A stretch of DNA of 64,000 nt from Biscogniauxia marginata. Its lineage: Eukaryota; Ascomycota; Sordariomycetes; Xylariales; Xylariaceae. The notes below the pieces were generated by a model. The model was given only the letters and a program-made list of their open reading frames with translations, was not told the origin of the DNA and did no database searches. How positions within the stretch are numbered: the first letter of the stretch is position 1; every line of letters begins with the position of its first letter. Location of the stretch: the NCBI GenBank assembly GCA_022695795.1, contig MU404154.1:90926-154925 (forward strand), read 5' to 3'. Positions 34,761 through 47,469 of this stretch are shown piece by piece. The position numbers and the translations under genes were made by a program.

Positions 34761-36739
34761 GTCGAGAGACAAGGGGATATTTTGACGTAAAGCGATCGTT
34801 TATCAGTGTACCTTCAGTTCTAAATCTTCGCGCAATAACAAAGTTATCACCTAACCCTTAAGGAGGCTTGAATCGTAGAATAAGGCGTTTAGCTCTTAAG
34901 CAAATACGGAAATAAGGCATAAGGCAATTAAAATCTATGATATCAATAGAAACAAGGACGTAGTATAACAAAGCAAGACATCCTTCAAGACGGGTTCAAT
35001 CTCGATAGCTCATAGATGACGGCCTCTTCACCTTGGAGACCGATTATGCCCCTAGTACTGTTAATAGATACACATAGTATAATGAGGAGATTAATAGAGT
35101 AGTCAACATCTTATCCATATAAAAATAGAGACAGGTCCTAGAATAAGGAAATTCTAGGTACGTATCAAATCTATAAAAGTTGGCAAGTAGCCACCACCGG
35201 TCTTCGTCTTTCCCGTTACCAGTAGCTATCAGCAGGGGTTATGAGATAACCACGTGTGGCATGATAACGTACTCTGTGAGGCTATGTAGTAATGTGGCTG
35301 CTGTGTAAAGACCTAGGACTAGATATATTGTAGTAAAGAGTATTTTAGCACCGAAACAGCTTATTTTGTCTCTTAGTCATCCGAATAATTTGTTCTCTCC
35401 GCCACGCACCTCCTGCCAACAAGAGTCCTGGTAATGGGTTGCTAACTGCGAGGCTCCTGACAGCCCGTGCCCAGAGCTTACCAGAGCTTACAAAGGGACA
35501 TTTGGTACCAAACCTTTCCAAGGCGAATAGAAACCTTGGAATGATAGTTAGTTCTGATCTCCAAGCTATCAGTTTCATTGGCGTTAGCCCGTTCACCAAA
35601 CACATGGTGAGCAGCGTAAGCGACGTGTTAGTACGTACTATGCGGAGATATTACAGCCTAGAAGTGGAATTGGGTAACACAAATAAACTCGTGGGCCTGT
35701 TCCTGTGTCTTCTGCATCACGAACCAGTGATCCATTTTCCGTGGGTCGACCCGGCTTATTGGTTCCGATGCGGTGTTTTCCAACGTGACGACGCTTCACG
35801 GTCGGGACTAAGCAAGCAGTCCAACACAATGTAATATATATATTGTACTCGGTCACTACATAGCTGTGTGGTCCTAGTGGGAAAACATTACTACAGTACA
35901 TGTCGTAAAGGATAAAGAGTCATAGTTCGCCAGAGACTTCCCATCACATGTTTATCTATGAGTATGTAGCCCCTCTAACCCACGTAACCTAGAGGCTTTA
36001 GAATTTATCGGCAGGTGAAATCCTATTCGTCAATGGACCAGCTAGGTAATCCCAAAGCGCGAAGTGCACGGGTAATACACCCTCTATTATTGTACGCGCG
36101 CGCACACGAGACCCCTTTCCACTTACGACATTACTAGTTCAGTGTAAGGTCATGAACTACAAGAATGACCATCAGTGGAACCGGCAAAATATCCTAAAGC
36201 CGAGCTCTGTTCGCCGTTCAGTACTGGTTCTGTTCTAGTCAAACGAGAAGACAGGGTACCCTGGGATTGATTATTCATGCTACCCCATACCATCCAGGCC
36301 TCATCACGATAGATGATTGGACTCCCGGACTTTGGGGCCTAGTCGTCTGGGGTTTGCGAGTTTTTCAGGGTGGATACTATTTATCTTATCCTGGGCATCA
36401 GTGCGCATCCCGTAGTTTTCTTTCGCAGCACGTCAGAAGTATTATATGGAGAATGCTCCAGGTCTCACACACTGACACAAATGATGTGGAGACTGTACAG
36501 CATGGGAAAAATCATGGTCATTTCGTCCGCCCCACTGGATATCCGCGGGCTGAACTTGTTTGACAATGGGTTCTCTTCTTATCTAAAGTATGTTCGTATT
36601 CTGGGGTTTTTCTTCTCCCATTTCCACGTTTACCTTCCCCTGCTCCCTGGGGATATGATGTGATATACCTACTGGTCCTGTGTTGTTTGGTCCTACAGCG
36701 AGTCTGTGAGAGACTCTAACACACGACCAAGCCCGAACC
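34761..36739. other. Intergenic, no gene seen
   Basis: Composition returns to normal. Open frames (35345-35605 -, 35439-35834 +, 36267-36663 +) overlap each other in different frames and show no family character. The right end is the promoter of the rhodopsin-domain gene. Confidence 0.5.
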
Positions 36740-38236
36740 ATGAATCCGTATGCGGATATCGACCCGGACGAATTCGCGGCGAGAGACCATGGCAACCGTC
36801 TCCCAGAGGTGATAGGGGTCGGAGTGTTATGCCTGACAGTTGCTACACTGATCGTATCGCTAAGACTATATACTAAGCACTTCATCTTGAATCAATTTTG
36901 GCTAGACGATTATTTAGCAGCAGCGGCTCTAGTACGTCTTCCACGAGCCCTTTTCGGGCCAGCTAATCTTCCAGGACATGATGGGATGCGGCTAACTCTC
37001 ACGTAGGTCGGAACAATTACATGCGGAGTAATACAATGCGTTCAGACGAGGTATACTCTCGGCTACCACATTTGGGACCTGCCTGACTTGACCCCATTGC
37101 AGACATACTTTAAGGTCGGGGTCTCGATTCCGCAGCCCGTCTTTAAACCGAATCCTAACATCATATATAGCTCCTATACGCCAGCTCGATCATGTACAAT
37201 GTCACGCTCCTATGCATCAAATTTAGCCTCTTCTTCCAGTACTATCGACTAGTGAAAGAGATCCCACGATATAGCCTCGCCTACATTGTCATCATGGCAC
37301 TGGTCGGTTGTTGGTCTGTTGTCCAAATACTTCTTGTTGTCTTCGCCTGTTTCCCTATTCGAGGGTTTTGGGACTTGTCCGTTGAGGCAAAATGTATCGA
37401 TCACGCCCAGCTTGTATGGATAACTGCGTTGGGGAACATCATTACCGATATCGTGGTGCTGTTGCTCCCAATGCCTGTGGTTTGGAAATTAAACCTGAAA
37501 AAGGGGCGTAAATGGGCGATAATAGGGATCTTTTCCCTTGGCTTTTTGTGTGTAACACCCTATCCCCCCTTGCGACCATCCTATGATATTACACTCGTGC
37601 TTACACACATACAGCACATGCGCGATATCGATTTGCCGCCTGGTCTCTTACGCAATGATGACTTTCGACGTTACTTATGACATGGTGCGAGTAATTGTAT
37701 GGGCCCTCGTTGAAATGACTTCTGGCCTTCTCTGCTCAGTCCTTATCGCCATACGTCCAATATTGCGTGGCTTGCTTTCCACCTTCAAGTCTGGTGGACA
37801 AAATACTAGCAGTTTTAAAATATACACACTACGTGGGGGTTCCCGTTCACGTAGGACCCGAGACCGGGAATTGGGCAGCGAGACCGAGCTCACAGGCCAT
37901 GATGATCTAGAAAGAGTCAATGGTTTCTCGCAGAAAGGAGGCTCTCGTGAACCTTTAGATAGCTCTCTGGCATCTTTCTGCATTAGTGGGAACTGGGATG
38001 CTAGATCAGGCCAGGGCACTACCTCTCCCCAGAGAAACGACCGCTTTTTGGGTCTCGAATCAGGAGTACGGACGGTGATTAGCTCTGGCGATAAAGAGAA
38101 TATGGATTTGGCATCACCGACAGAGATCGAGAGGGTTTCCCCGTCAGGCATTATAGTGAAGCAGGCGTGGTCCATTCGCAACAAAGAGACCGCTGAAGAA
38201 ACTAGTGACCTCCAGCCAACTTACCGCAGACGCTAG
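36740..38236 (+). CDS. Fungal rhodopsin-domain integral membrane protein, four exons
   Basis: Seven-helix membrane protein of the large fungal 'rhodopsin domain' group (related to Pth11-like GPCRs); ligand and role unknown. Exons are 36740-36931, 37007-37114, 37171-37547 and 37615-38236, total 432 residues. Features: first helix EVIGVGVLCLTVATLIVSLRLYTK, the WLDDYLAAAAL motif (54-64), a Cys-bearing loop TCGVIQCV, YNVTLLCIKFSLFFQYYRL, ALVGCWSVVQILLVVFACFPI with CID in the next loop, and LGNIITDIVVLLLPMPVVWKL. These are family hallmarks. The tail (from about 280) is cytosolic, Ser/Arg-rich and charged. Three introns have normal branch points (GCTAAC, CCTAAC); the second donor is a weak GTCGGG. 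The ATG follows a CCGAACC context. A shorter model without exon 2 is possible. Confidence 0.85.
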
Positions 38237-39401
38237 AATGGGAGATCAGCAGTGTTAATTTTGAATTTGTTAAACGAAAGCGTGATTCGCTTTTAGCTTT
38301 ATGACATTGATTAGAAATTGGCGTTTAGTAAATCAGATGCTCCCTGTTCGAATCGCCGAGTTTTCTAGGTAATTGGCAACATCAAAACCCATACCAGCTG
38401 TTCAATATAATCGATCTTTCCAGGCCTGGGCTGTTGTAGAGCTGTGAGTTCCTATAGGATAAAGGTCTTCCATGGTGTTGCTGTAGATTAAAAAGGATAG
38501 ACTATTTGTGATAATGGGGGAGGGGGTGATACCTAGATTTAGGACAGTACCTGAAATTAAAGGAGCTCTGCTCAAGATCTAGGTCTCTGAATCCAAGGTT
38601 TTAGACCAGGGCAGAATACCAGGAGTCTTGCGAAAGGTATTATGTAGTGAGACAGAAGTTGGGATCACTGCAAGGTAAAATACACAGCCACACTATGAAC
38701 AAAGATTGCATGTCCCCAACAAATAATACTGACTGAGCACATCAATTACATATTAACTATAAGTTGATTCATCTTCAAGCCTAATTTACGATTATGGTTG
38801 GGCAACGAGATCAGCATAACTAGTCAGGTCTGATGCGGTCCTAGGGGCCAGGGCGTTAAATAGCCAAGTAGTATCAGATTCCAACTATACCTATGGATTC
38901 TTACTGAATATCCAGGATGACGGGTTTGACACCAGCTGGATGAGCAAACGCCAGAGGAAAGAGCGTAATACCTGGGACTTAGTCCGTGACAATGCGCATC
39001 TTCTGAATTAGTGTGCGCCAAGGCCTCAAATAACCCCAAATAAGCGCTAGGTATACCTAAACTACCTCATAACGAGTAGATCCTGTCGATCATCTCAGCT
39101 GGTTTAAGGCGCAGCGAGGCTGACCTGGGCCAGATTAACGGAGACGACATGGAGACGACATGCTTGGCATGTTGCTATGACGCAAATAAACTACCTAATA
39201 GGCAAGGAGAAGATGCTCAGAACAATGGCTGTGCTTCCCTTCTTCCTCTTGTCATGTCTAGACTTCAAAACTACAATCTAGTCCTGATTTTATTATCAGC
39301 CTAAGACGCCACCCACCCACTGTTGTCGATTATAAGTACCCAAGTCAATCAAGCCAACATAATCATTATCGTTCGCACTTATCATACAGACAACTGACGC
39401 C
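38237..39401. other. Intergenic, no gene seen
   Basis: Spacer with no recognisable coding or RNA gene. The right end is the promoter of the 39402 gene. Confidence 0.55.
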
Positions 39402-39866
39402 ATGTCGAACTCGCCTACATCAAACGATGACTTTAATAATCAATGGGACCAAGCTCAAGATACCTACAACAGAACGGCGACCACAATTTCTGTTGGTTGG
39501 ATTGTCGGCATCGTTATCATCATCCTTTTCGTCATAGGCTTTGGCGTTGCGGCTTGCTACATATATCGACGCAACCAGAAGAGGCGGCGCGCAAGGGAAC
39601 AATTAGAACAGAAGCACGATAATCCTGTATATGATAATCAAGAGCCCGAAGGCTACACCCAGACGCAGTCTTCGCCCCAAGCGGGCCCTTGGGCACAGCA
39701 GAGCGAGATACCCGGTAGCGCTGTACCGCCCAGATTCGAAATTCCCAATACAGAAGTGTTGTGCAAAGAGGCGCTGAACAATGAGGTTCCTCGGAGTTCA
39801 TTATACGACCCCCCTCGATCCGAATTGAACGGGGCTGAAGGACGGCGGAGCGAGCTCCCGGGATAA
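39402..39866 (+). CDS. Small single-pass membrane protein, unknown function
   Basis: Single exon, 154 residues, ATG in a good context (ACGCCATGTC). The N-terminal 30 residues are polar with an NRT glycosylation site. One hydrophobic span follows (about 31-53, GWIVGIVIIILFVIGFGVAACYI). Next is a strong basic stop-transfer stretch (RRNQKRRRAR), giving N-out/C-in topology with a 95-residue cytosolic tail. The tail is rich in Pro, Gln and Glu and carries short repeats around PPRFEIPN, PPRSELNG and RRSELPG. Such architecture is frequent in unnamed fungal membrane proteins, some of them Wsc/Mid2-like sensors, but there is no Cys-rich WSC head here. No family assigned. Confidence 0.75.
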   Translation: MSNSPTSNDDFNNQWDQAQDTYNRTATTISVGWIVGIVIIILFVIGFGVAACYIYRRNQKRRRAREQLEQKHDNPVYDNQEPEGYTQTQSSPQAGPWAQQSEIPGSAVPPRFEIPNTEVLCKEALNNEVPRSSLYDPPRSELNGAEGRRSELPG

Positions 39867-41445
39867 GGCGCCGGTATTTCCACCGTACCATGAATCACTA
39901 AATAATTTAAATCAGTCGGGTCTAGTCATGAAGAGTCCAGACACTGGTGGTATTTCGGGGCTCAATTTACTCCATTACTGCAACGATCGTGGATCAATGG
40001 TTGACATAGCCTTGCTAAGCGAACGCGAGGCGGGAATATCAACCGAACTTCAATAGCATCATCATCTGACACGGACACCTGACCGTTAGTTGGCCCGTGT
40101 ACCATACATGTACATAGTGCCTAGATAGCTGATTAGCTCTAGAGAGACCTTCTCTCTCCCCAGCGCGACAACGAGTAAAATCGGTACCTTTACATCATCG
40201 AAAAATCTTTCAAGTTTCGCGGGAAAGAATCGATACTAATCACCTGGCCGACCGGTATCAGAGCAGATATTACCTCAACGCTCTATCCGTCAGAACGCTA
40301 TTATCCTGGGAAAAGGGGGTATCTCCCATTCTCTGGACTCTGATGTCGTTGAACTCGCGGTTCATAATAATAAAAATCCGCGGTAAGCGATAAGCATGCG
40401 TAATTGGTGTTGAAATATGGGGTATACGACCCCTGGTCTCCTGTGTATATAGATGGGCTCCGCCCACCTACCTAGACTTACACCTTAAACCAATACATTT
40501 GATCCTATCCGCATATCTTCGTCTCATCTCAACAATTAGAAGGCGATGAGACATTAGTATCAAAACCACTATTTATGCACGTAGCAAGGACATAACAACA
40601 ACGTGAGAAATACCCCGGCGCCTTCGAAGAAGCCTTTGCACGCGAGTACATTTCCTCTAGGTAGGGTATATTTTTTCTCTCTCTTCAAACATATATGCCA
40701 TATATTTGCGTTCTTCAACTGTTTTCATCAGTTAGAGAGGCCTCGACGACCATTCAATTCTATATCCACCCGGCCTACCCAAGGATTATCCGTTGGTACG
40801 TGAGTTTGCATGTCAAGGGGCATGACCTAAACTAAATGCTAGAAATAGCAATATTTGAAAGTATCTTGTGAGATAGAGACCAGGGAGCATATGAAATAAG
40901 GTGTGAATGAGCTTACCCCCTCACCCACATAGGGTGGGTGGGAGGCTCCCTATATATATGCGCTGGCCGTTGGGGTGAGCACGGTCACGTGATCTACCCT
41001 TTGGGGAGATCCACTATCTATAACTGTGAATACCCTCATCCGCTACAAAGTAACTTAATAATAAGCAAACTGATGAGTGAGTTACTGGTTGATATTTGAA
41101 GACTTATACACTCACCAGCGTTATAGATATTTTGACAATGTACAAGCTGCATTACCCAGGTGGATTATACTGCGCTCCTACGTGGCATTAAAGATTTGAC
41201 TAAAATAATGGACTTCAGGGCGAAAGCCAGTATTAACGAAAGAAACAATGTATTTTAGAACTGAATCGACAAATAAATGACGCGCCATGGAAAGGCCGAA
41301 TAGAAGAGCGATTTTTGTATCCTAATCTATCAAATGTTTAAACAAGATGAACGACTAAAATAATCCCTATATGGTTACTTGTATTATCCCACAAGCCGTC
41401 TTCGAAAGATAACTGCGCTCTCACCCTATTATCTCTGCGTACTAG
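39867..41445. other. Intergenic containing two-hairpin repeat copy 2
   Basis: No gene recognised. Contains the dispersed two-hairpin repeat at 40409-40535 and a separate imperfect hairpin CACCC-ACATA-GGGTG near 40922-40936. Confidence 0.5.
40409..40535 (+). repeat. Two-hairpin dispersed repeat, copy 2
   Basis: Same order as the copy at 9208. GTTGAAATAtGG, then a first hairpin reduced to GGGGT-ATACG-ACCCC, TCTCCTGTGTATATAGA, a second hairpin TGGGC-TCC-GCCCA, then the CTTACACCTTAAACCAATAC and TTGATCC tail. Both hairpins can still pair although their bases differ from copy 1. Confidence 0.8.
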
Positions 41446-42423
41446 TTAGTGAACACGCTGTTTATGACTTCTTTCCAAAGCTTCGCGTCTAGCCAAGACG
41501 GAGTACTCCGGCGACCCTATAGTGGCATTCCGGATTCTGCCTATCACATCGTCGAGGAGGTCGCCGGTAATTGGTTTCGTTGGTTTTCTCCATCCGAGTT
41601 CGAATGGCAAGCGTTCATTTTCTGACAAACCATCAACACGTCAGCGTAATGCATCTTAATATAGAGCAAAGCATCTCAAGAAATCTTACCAAATAGGTAC
41701 TCGATACGAGTCTTGGGCGCAGTTGCCGTGGTACTATCGTCACCGAGCACGATGAGGTATGCGGCTGCCTCACCGGCGCTGAAGGACTCACCGAGGTCGC
41801 TGAGCGAGAAAGTAGGGTTGGTCTCCTTCGACGTACGAATGCGCGCGAGGCGAGAGTTAGCTGCCATCTGCACATTTACAATGTCCCCCGTCCAGTACGC
41901 TCGGGTCTCATCAAAGATTGTCTGGTTGAAAGCTAGAACGTCTCCAAAATAGAAATCAGGGCGACTGTATAATTGAGATCAGAAACTCAGGCATATTGCT
42001 ATGTACGGCATGATGTGGTGTTCGACTAACCTGTAACTAGCGTCATGCTCCAAGATATTGTGTCTCCCAAGATCATTAAGGGAAAATGTCGTCGCGTTGG
42101 GCGTAGGGTTGGTCTTGATAGCTTGCTCGTGTAAGAAAGTAGACAACGCGGGCTCTACATTCAAAGCCGACTGAAGGGCACTGATTATAGTGTCCAATGT
42201 GATGTCTTTTCCGTCATGTGGGAGAACCCCATGGTTTGCAAGGGCGTTGAGCATAGGACAAGGAGCCCGCACTGTTCGTTGTTATCATCCAATGCATCTT
42301 GATACTGTCTAGGGGTTCCATACCATCTCCAGGTCCGGCTGGCTCCCAGACAGAATGGGGATAAGATGCTCTGGCCACTGCAAAGCTAAGAGCCACTGTA
42401 GTAGATAGGTATGTAGGCTTCAT
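41446..42423 (-). CDS. Short-type heme-thiolate peroxidase (unspecific peroxygenase/chloroperoxidase family)
   Basis: Secreted heme enzyme that uses peroxide to oxygenate or halogenate organic substrates. Exons are 42423-42324, 42271-42031, 41964-41690 and 41621-41446, 263 residues, the size of short-type peroxygenases. The N-terminus is a signal peptide (KPTYLSTTVALSFAVARA). Motifs: APCPMLNALANHG with the heme-ligand Cys38 (PCP), HDGKDIT, then ILEHDASYSR (106-115) with the Glu108-His109-Asp110 triad typical of the short group. The later exons carry ETRAYWTGD, FSAGEAAAYL, YLFENERLPFELGW, and the end is Arg/Lys-rich. All four exons join in frame with GTATGG, GTTAGT and GTAAGA donors. Start: a TTG lies two codons upstream, so the ATG at 42423 is used. 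All core heme-pocket residues are intact. Confidence 0.92.
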
Positions 42424-44603
42424 TTTCAATTTCTCTCAAATGTTTATTATGCTTATGATGAGAGATGAGTCTAGGCATAGATACTACTAGGCAAATCCTC
42501 GTTTTTATACACTTCTGTACTTGTTCACGAAGCGAAATTCGGCCCAAAATGCAACCTTTTCGTATCATCACATCATATGCGGCAGGCATATTCCGAAGCA
42601 CATTAGGCATACATCCTCACGACGTACATATGCGATCCTGGTAATAGGATTAATAATACCTACGCATTGGGTTCGTTGCTAGGGTAGCTCTCGGCCGATC
42701 AAAATCACCCAATCAGCACGCGCGGAGTCTTCAGCACAGCCTAGTAAGACTGCTGATGCGATTTCTCGTGTTGTCTACGTGAACGTCATCCTAATGTCTT
42801 AGGTCTCTAGGCTTCTAGAATACTTCTTTGGCCGTGCGACATCGCACTATGTCGCTTGCTTCCTAACTAGCGGTTCGAAAACATATGTTTTATTACACGT
42901 ATAGATGAAATAATTTGTGTTGCTTGTAATCCGTCCCTTGTGACGAAAAGGTTGAGCAGAAAGGGGAAAATAAAAGAAAGCCGAAGAAAAGAGGCCTTTC
43001 CTAGGTGTCACTATGCAAGACCCCTTTAAGGTATAAGTTACAACCTCGTTGTTGGGCGAAGAGATACAACTGAAGGTACACGGATAGACGGCAGTCTCAC
43101 AGGTCAATGACCCCTTCATCTCCCGAGCATTCGCGTATCCCATCCTCTCACCGCTATAAGCCACGGTAGCCACGGTAGCAGGCTAAGCTCCTGACGCTTA
43201 TATTTAAGAATGATATTAGGCAATATTTACCGCTGGCCTGCTAATAGATCTTTTAAGGATGAATCAGCAAAGCCGTTGTCAACCTACAAAGGAGTTAGCT
43301 CTTAGCTCGAAACACTCGGATGTTCGCGTTTGACTTACAACCCAGAGTGAAAATAAATGAATTGGTGAGTATCACTCCGCGATTAAAATTGCTACTAGAT
43401 TTTGCAGTATGAGCAGGTAACTCAAAGAGTGAGTAACTGTCACGAGGCACTTTAGGGAGTAGGTAATATTCTTGTTGTTGCACGGGGAGCCAGAACTGCA
43501 GTTACATGGGATACCGTACACATATATACTCGTTAGCTTGTACCACCTAATCTACTCCCAGATCCCTGACAGTAACTTTTATTATTATTTTATGCATTAG
43601 CACGTGCTTGCCTTTAAGGGCATCTTACCACTCTAGCTCATTCTTATTGTTTCGGGCGTGGCGGTATTCGGGATGACACTTTAGTGCTTACCTTGATGAT
43701 GCATTTACGCCACGACGCACTGCCTCTATGCATTATAGGTGGCTAATCCCGTAGTTTATTACAGGAAGAACTAAAGCTTGGTATAGCTACCTCCTAGGTG
43801 GAATTCGATGATTTTTAAATTCTAACTGCCCTCCCCCCTCTTTCAATAGAAGTATATAAATGCATTGCAGTTATAATCAGTTTCACACCACAGCTCTTGT
43901 TCCATACTCAGTGTTACGATATATCCTAGTCGCGAGAGCCGCTCTGTTTATGTATGTCGGGGTCTAAGGCGACAAGGGGTTATCAGCGAAAGGAGTCACA
44001 TCAAGTGTACATGCGAAAGGGTTATTCGCCTAAACGACGTTAGTCACAAGTTGTAGACCCTAACTCAATATATTACCTACACGACTGTTTTTAATAATTA
44101 TCTAGAAAACACCGCCCTTTATCTCCTTAGTTTCCACTGCTATTATAGATCCTAGAGTGGCCTCTTATGAATTGGTTACATATATTTCCTTTTAACTTCT
44201 TTATATGTACCTATGTACCCATCTATCTACTGAATTACCATATTCCCGCCTGCCAATGAATTTTAACAGTTTTTAGAAGCCTTAGCAATGATGACATTCT
44301 GTTGTAGATATTACTTGTAGAAGATTATGGTGGCAAATAAAACGAGTTTTAGAGGGGGCTATTTAATATGCGCAAAAAGGCCGTTCGCCCGTGTATAACT
44401 GGTTCTAGCTATCTGTGTAGTGACCGTGGCGTTAATTATTTCCTTCTCATATAGGAGTATTTAAGAAGTTATGCAGTAAGTCCCAAGTGTTCATAGACGT
44501 TCAGCGAGGAGGGGATGGGGCTTCTATAATACTCGTTACGTTCATAATCGAGACTAGTATATGTTCAATATTCCTCATCTCTGAGACATTAAGCCCATAG
44601 ATT
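42424..44603. other. Intergenic, no gene seen
   Basis: Peroxygenase promoter side followed by spacer. The reverse frames 42386-42610, 42847-43173 and 43295-43483 are not protein-like. Confidence 0.5.
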
Positions 44604-44748
44604 TTTGAGAGATAAGACGACGATATGAGAATAGGATCAAGTGCATTAGTCCAAGGTGAGTCTGTCTGAGGTAAATGGGCGTAGCCCATCTATATATATA
44701 TATACAGGAGACTAAGGGTCGTACAGAGGCATAGCCCCGTATTTCAAC
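44604..44748 (-). repeat. Two-hairpin dispersed repeat, copy 3
   Basis: Inverse orientation of the copy at 9208 and the closest match to it: GTTGAAATACGGGGC, TACGACCC, TTAGTCTCCTGT, ACTCACCTTGGACTAAT and CTTGATCC are all shared. Hairpin 1 pairs with one G-T wobble; hairpin 2 is ATGGGC-TAC-GCCCAT, with the loop inverted relative to copy 1. Its TATA stretch is longer. Confidence 0.85.
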
Positions 44749-47469
44749 ATAGATGCGTAACTTTCGCTACAAAATTAAACCAAATAGGTAAGCCTAAAAG
44801 AATGTCTTTGCTTGTGCCTAGGTATTTATCGTATATTTAGTAGGTAGGTAGATATAGATTGTTGATTTATTCTGCTTTCATGGACATATCGTGTTTGCAT
44901 GGAGGTTCCAACTGTGGTTACAATCGCTAGCAGTCCTATAGCAGCCAGAAAGTCTTCCAGGGTCGTCGTGCTTCAACGAAACATACATTTGTAAGTGGCA
45001 GTTACCGATTTGCTTGATCACGATGTTTGTAGGTAAATAAAATTCCAAGGTTGGGCTAGATCGGGTGAGATAACTACCTAGGGTAGGTATGTGAATACAT
45101 ATAGCTGAGCGCGACACCCCGCCTTCGACTCAGGGGACACCCTGAGCTGCTAGTCATTTGGTCCCTTGAAGAATGCCCAGAGATTTCTCTCAAGAAGGCA
45201 AGCCACTCTGGTGAGCAATGTTGCCAAGCACATATAACACCCCAGTGCACACAGAGCTAGACACTATGTTTTTTGGAGTTGTTTTATATTTCTAATCATA
45301 GCGATAGTAGTGAGCGGAAAACGAAATTAATATTAATTTCTGGGTATTGGTTCGGGGAGGTTTAGGTTGGAGTTGAATTAGGAGTGGTAAAGATGTGAGA
45401 GAGCAAAGTCTCCCACACTGTCAAAACTAACTTATCCTAAGCGAAAGCTTAGGCCAGCACCAGTATCTGCCCTTTATATCACGGCCTAAACCAAAAGATA
45501 CGGTGCACATTCATGGCGGAGCCTAGAACAGTCTTACAGCCCCTTAGTCGTCTTGGAATTTAGGGCGGCAACATCATGGTTGATAGATGGCGACCGCGCC
45601 GTCTGATTCGGCTCGGAGACTGACGGGGCTAATCTTGGAGGTGGAAATTGCAATGTCAACATCACTTTTCCTTAAAGATCCATTCATACGGAGATCCCCT
45701 GTTAATCCGACCCCCTGGGCACCCGCTATAGATGGGTTACATGTACATAGGTACCTAGATATCCACGCCCTCTTTTTTGGGGTGGGGATTGCATTAGGTA
45801 CGTACCTACTACGAAGTACCACTATGTAGACACATACCTAGGTAGGTAGGTAACCTTGTTAGTTAGGTGAAAAACAAGGGGGGTGGGGAGAGAGCGAAAT
45901 TCTGGGTCGCTAGGCAATGAGAGGGCGAAGGCCCGTGTATGCCGTTCAGAGGCGGCGCCCTCTCCCCGCGACTAGGAGCCACTCCTATGTCATGTGTGGT
46001 GCATGTAATTAGTAATGAATTTGGCATCGCCTGGCTTTCTGAACTTGGTTCTCGTTGAACTCCGGCAGAGAGAACGGGGGCAGAGATAGGTAGGTATGGC
46101 CTGGTGGTCCTAGCATGCCCTTTTACTGTACCTAGGTGGCTGAACAACTTACGATTGATGGCGCAGGTAGGTGGTATTATCATGCCATCTCAAATGATAC
46201 CTCGTGGATCTCCATCCACTACCTGGCACATGGTTTACCTAGGGGTCTTGTTTCATATCTGGGGGTGGTGTTGTCGGTGTATTCAGTATTGTAAACTATT
46301 GTATATCAAAGACATTTGCACTTCGTATAAACATTAACGAAGTCGATACTTGTGCTTCCGTGAAAGGTTAGGCTAAGAGGACATAACGAATACAGTGCTA
46401 ACGGCTCGAGGCTTACACTGCAAATCTGGGGGAGTGGACACCATAGGACTAGTGGATAGGGGGACCCGCTGTCTTCGTCTGGGGAAGCGGGGTTAGCGCA
46501 GCCCCACACCCCCTGAGCCTTGATTATGAGAATATGCTTGTATACTATACATAGATATGGTACTAGTCCAAGTACGTAACTACATGTACTTAGGTTAGCA
46601 TACGTTTGATATGGGTACAGCAACTTTTTAGACCTGGGTACACATATATTAATGCCAAAGAGACAAGTTACGTTTATCACTTGATACAACCCGGAGCTTC
46701 ATTTTTCAATAATCTGAAGTCATCGTCGTCGTGATTGCTGTTGTTGTTATGCTTGTTTGGGTGCCTGCAAAACGAAATCTATACTTACCTACATACGCGT
46801 TATATGTAATGATCCTTGACTTGCCGTACGAGTCTTGATGCACTTAACATTCGACTAGTACCTAACATCATTACCATCGGCAGAGAGGTACAGAAACTCC
46901 TGTTATCAGACTGGCGTCATTCTGCCGATCTAGGTATGGCTGGCACGTATGACCTACTCAACTTGGGCGCAGCATAAGCTGGTAATCCCGGACAAGGTAT
47001 TAAACGATTGGTCCTTGAGGGTGTTGATGCGACATCCATGACTTGTTGTTATTGGCTACCCCGCTTCCCTCGTTGTCTTCCCCAGACGCAGTCAAACATG
47101 GCTTGGGGCCAGTTGGGCGCGAGTCAAGAACTTATTAAGTATGTGTGTAGGAGGCGAGGAATAAATACCGGCTCTTCCCCCCCTTAAACCTGGGAACCCC
47201 AGGGTCAGGCACACGAACTCTTCTCTGTTGTCTACACGGTCAATGAATATCTAACCTACCTAGAATCACCGTCATAAGCTATTGTCAACGCAGCAGACAC
47301 CCCTTTTTGATGATTTCTACCAGAGGCTTCGAAACCCTCAAAACTTAGAGATATACCCGTACAGCTTGCCCTCGTGTTCCGGGTCCTACCTCCTGTGGAC
47401 AGCTACAGGGCCAAAATCCAGCCCAGGGCAATAACTACCTCCACTTCAACTGCCCATCATCACTTCATC
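44749..47469. other. Intergenic, rich in TAGGTA motifs
   Basis: No gene recognised over 2.7 kb. Words such as CCTAGGTAGGTAGGTA (45837-45852) and GTACCTAGGTGG (46130) are frequent. The right end is the leader of the 47470 gene. Confidence 0.5.

Noticed and set aside
35345..35834. Opposing open frames near 35.4-35.8 kb
   Set aside because: They overlap on opposite strands, have no recognisable motif and no splice extension.
38320..38365. TGTTCGAATC like a tRNA T-arm
   Set aside because: Flanking bases do not form the T stem and no anticodon arm fits upstream.
45574..46183. Overlapping frames around 45.6-46.2 kb
   Set aside because: Composition driven by TAGGTA repeats; no family or consistent frame.
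47374..47469. N-terminal extension of the 47470 gene
   Set aside because: The longer frame begins with GTG, not ATG; the ATG at 47470 has the better context.
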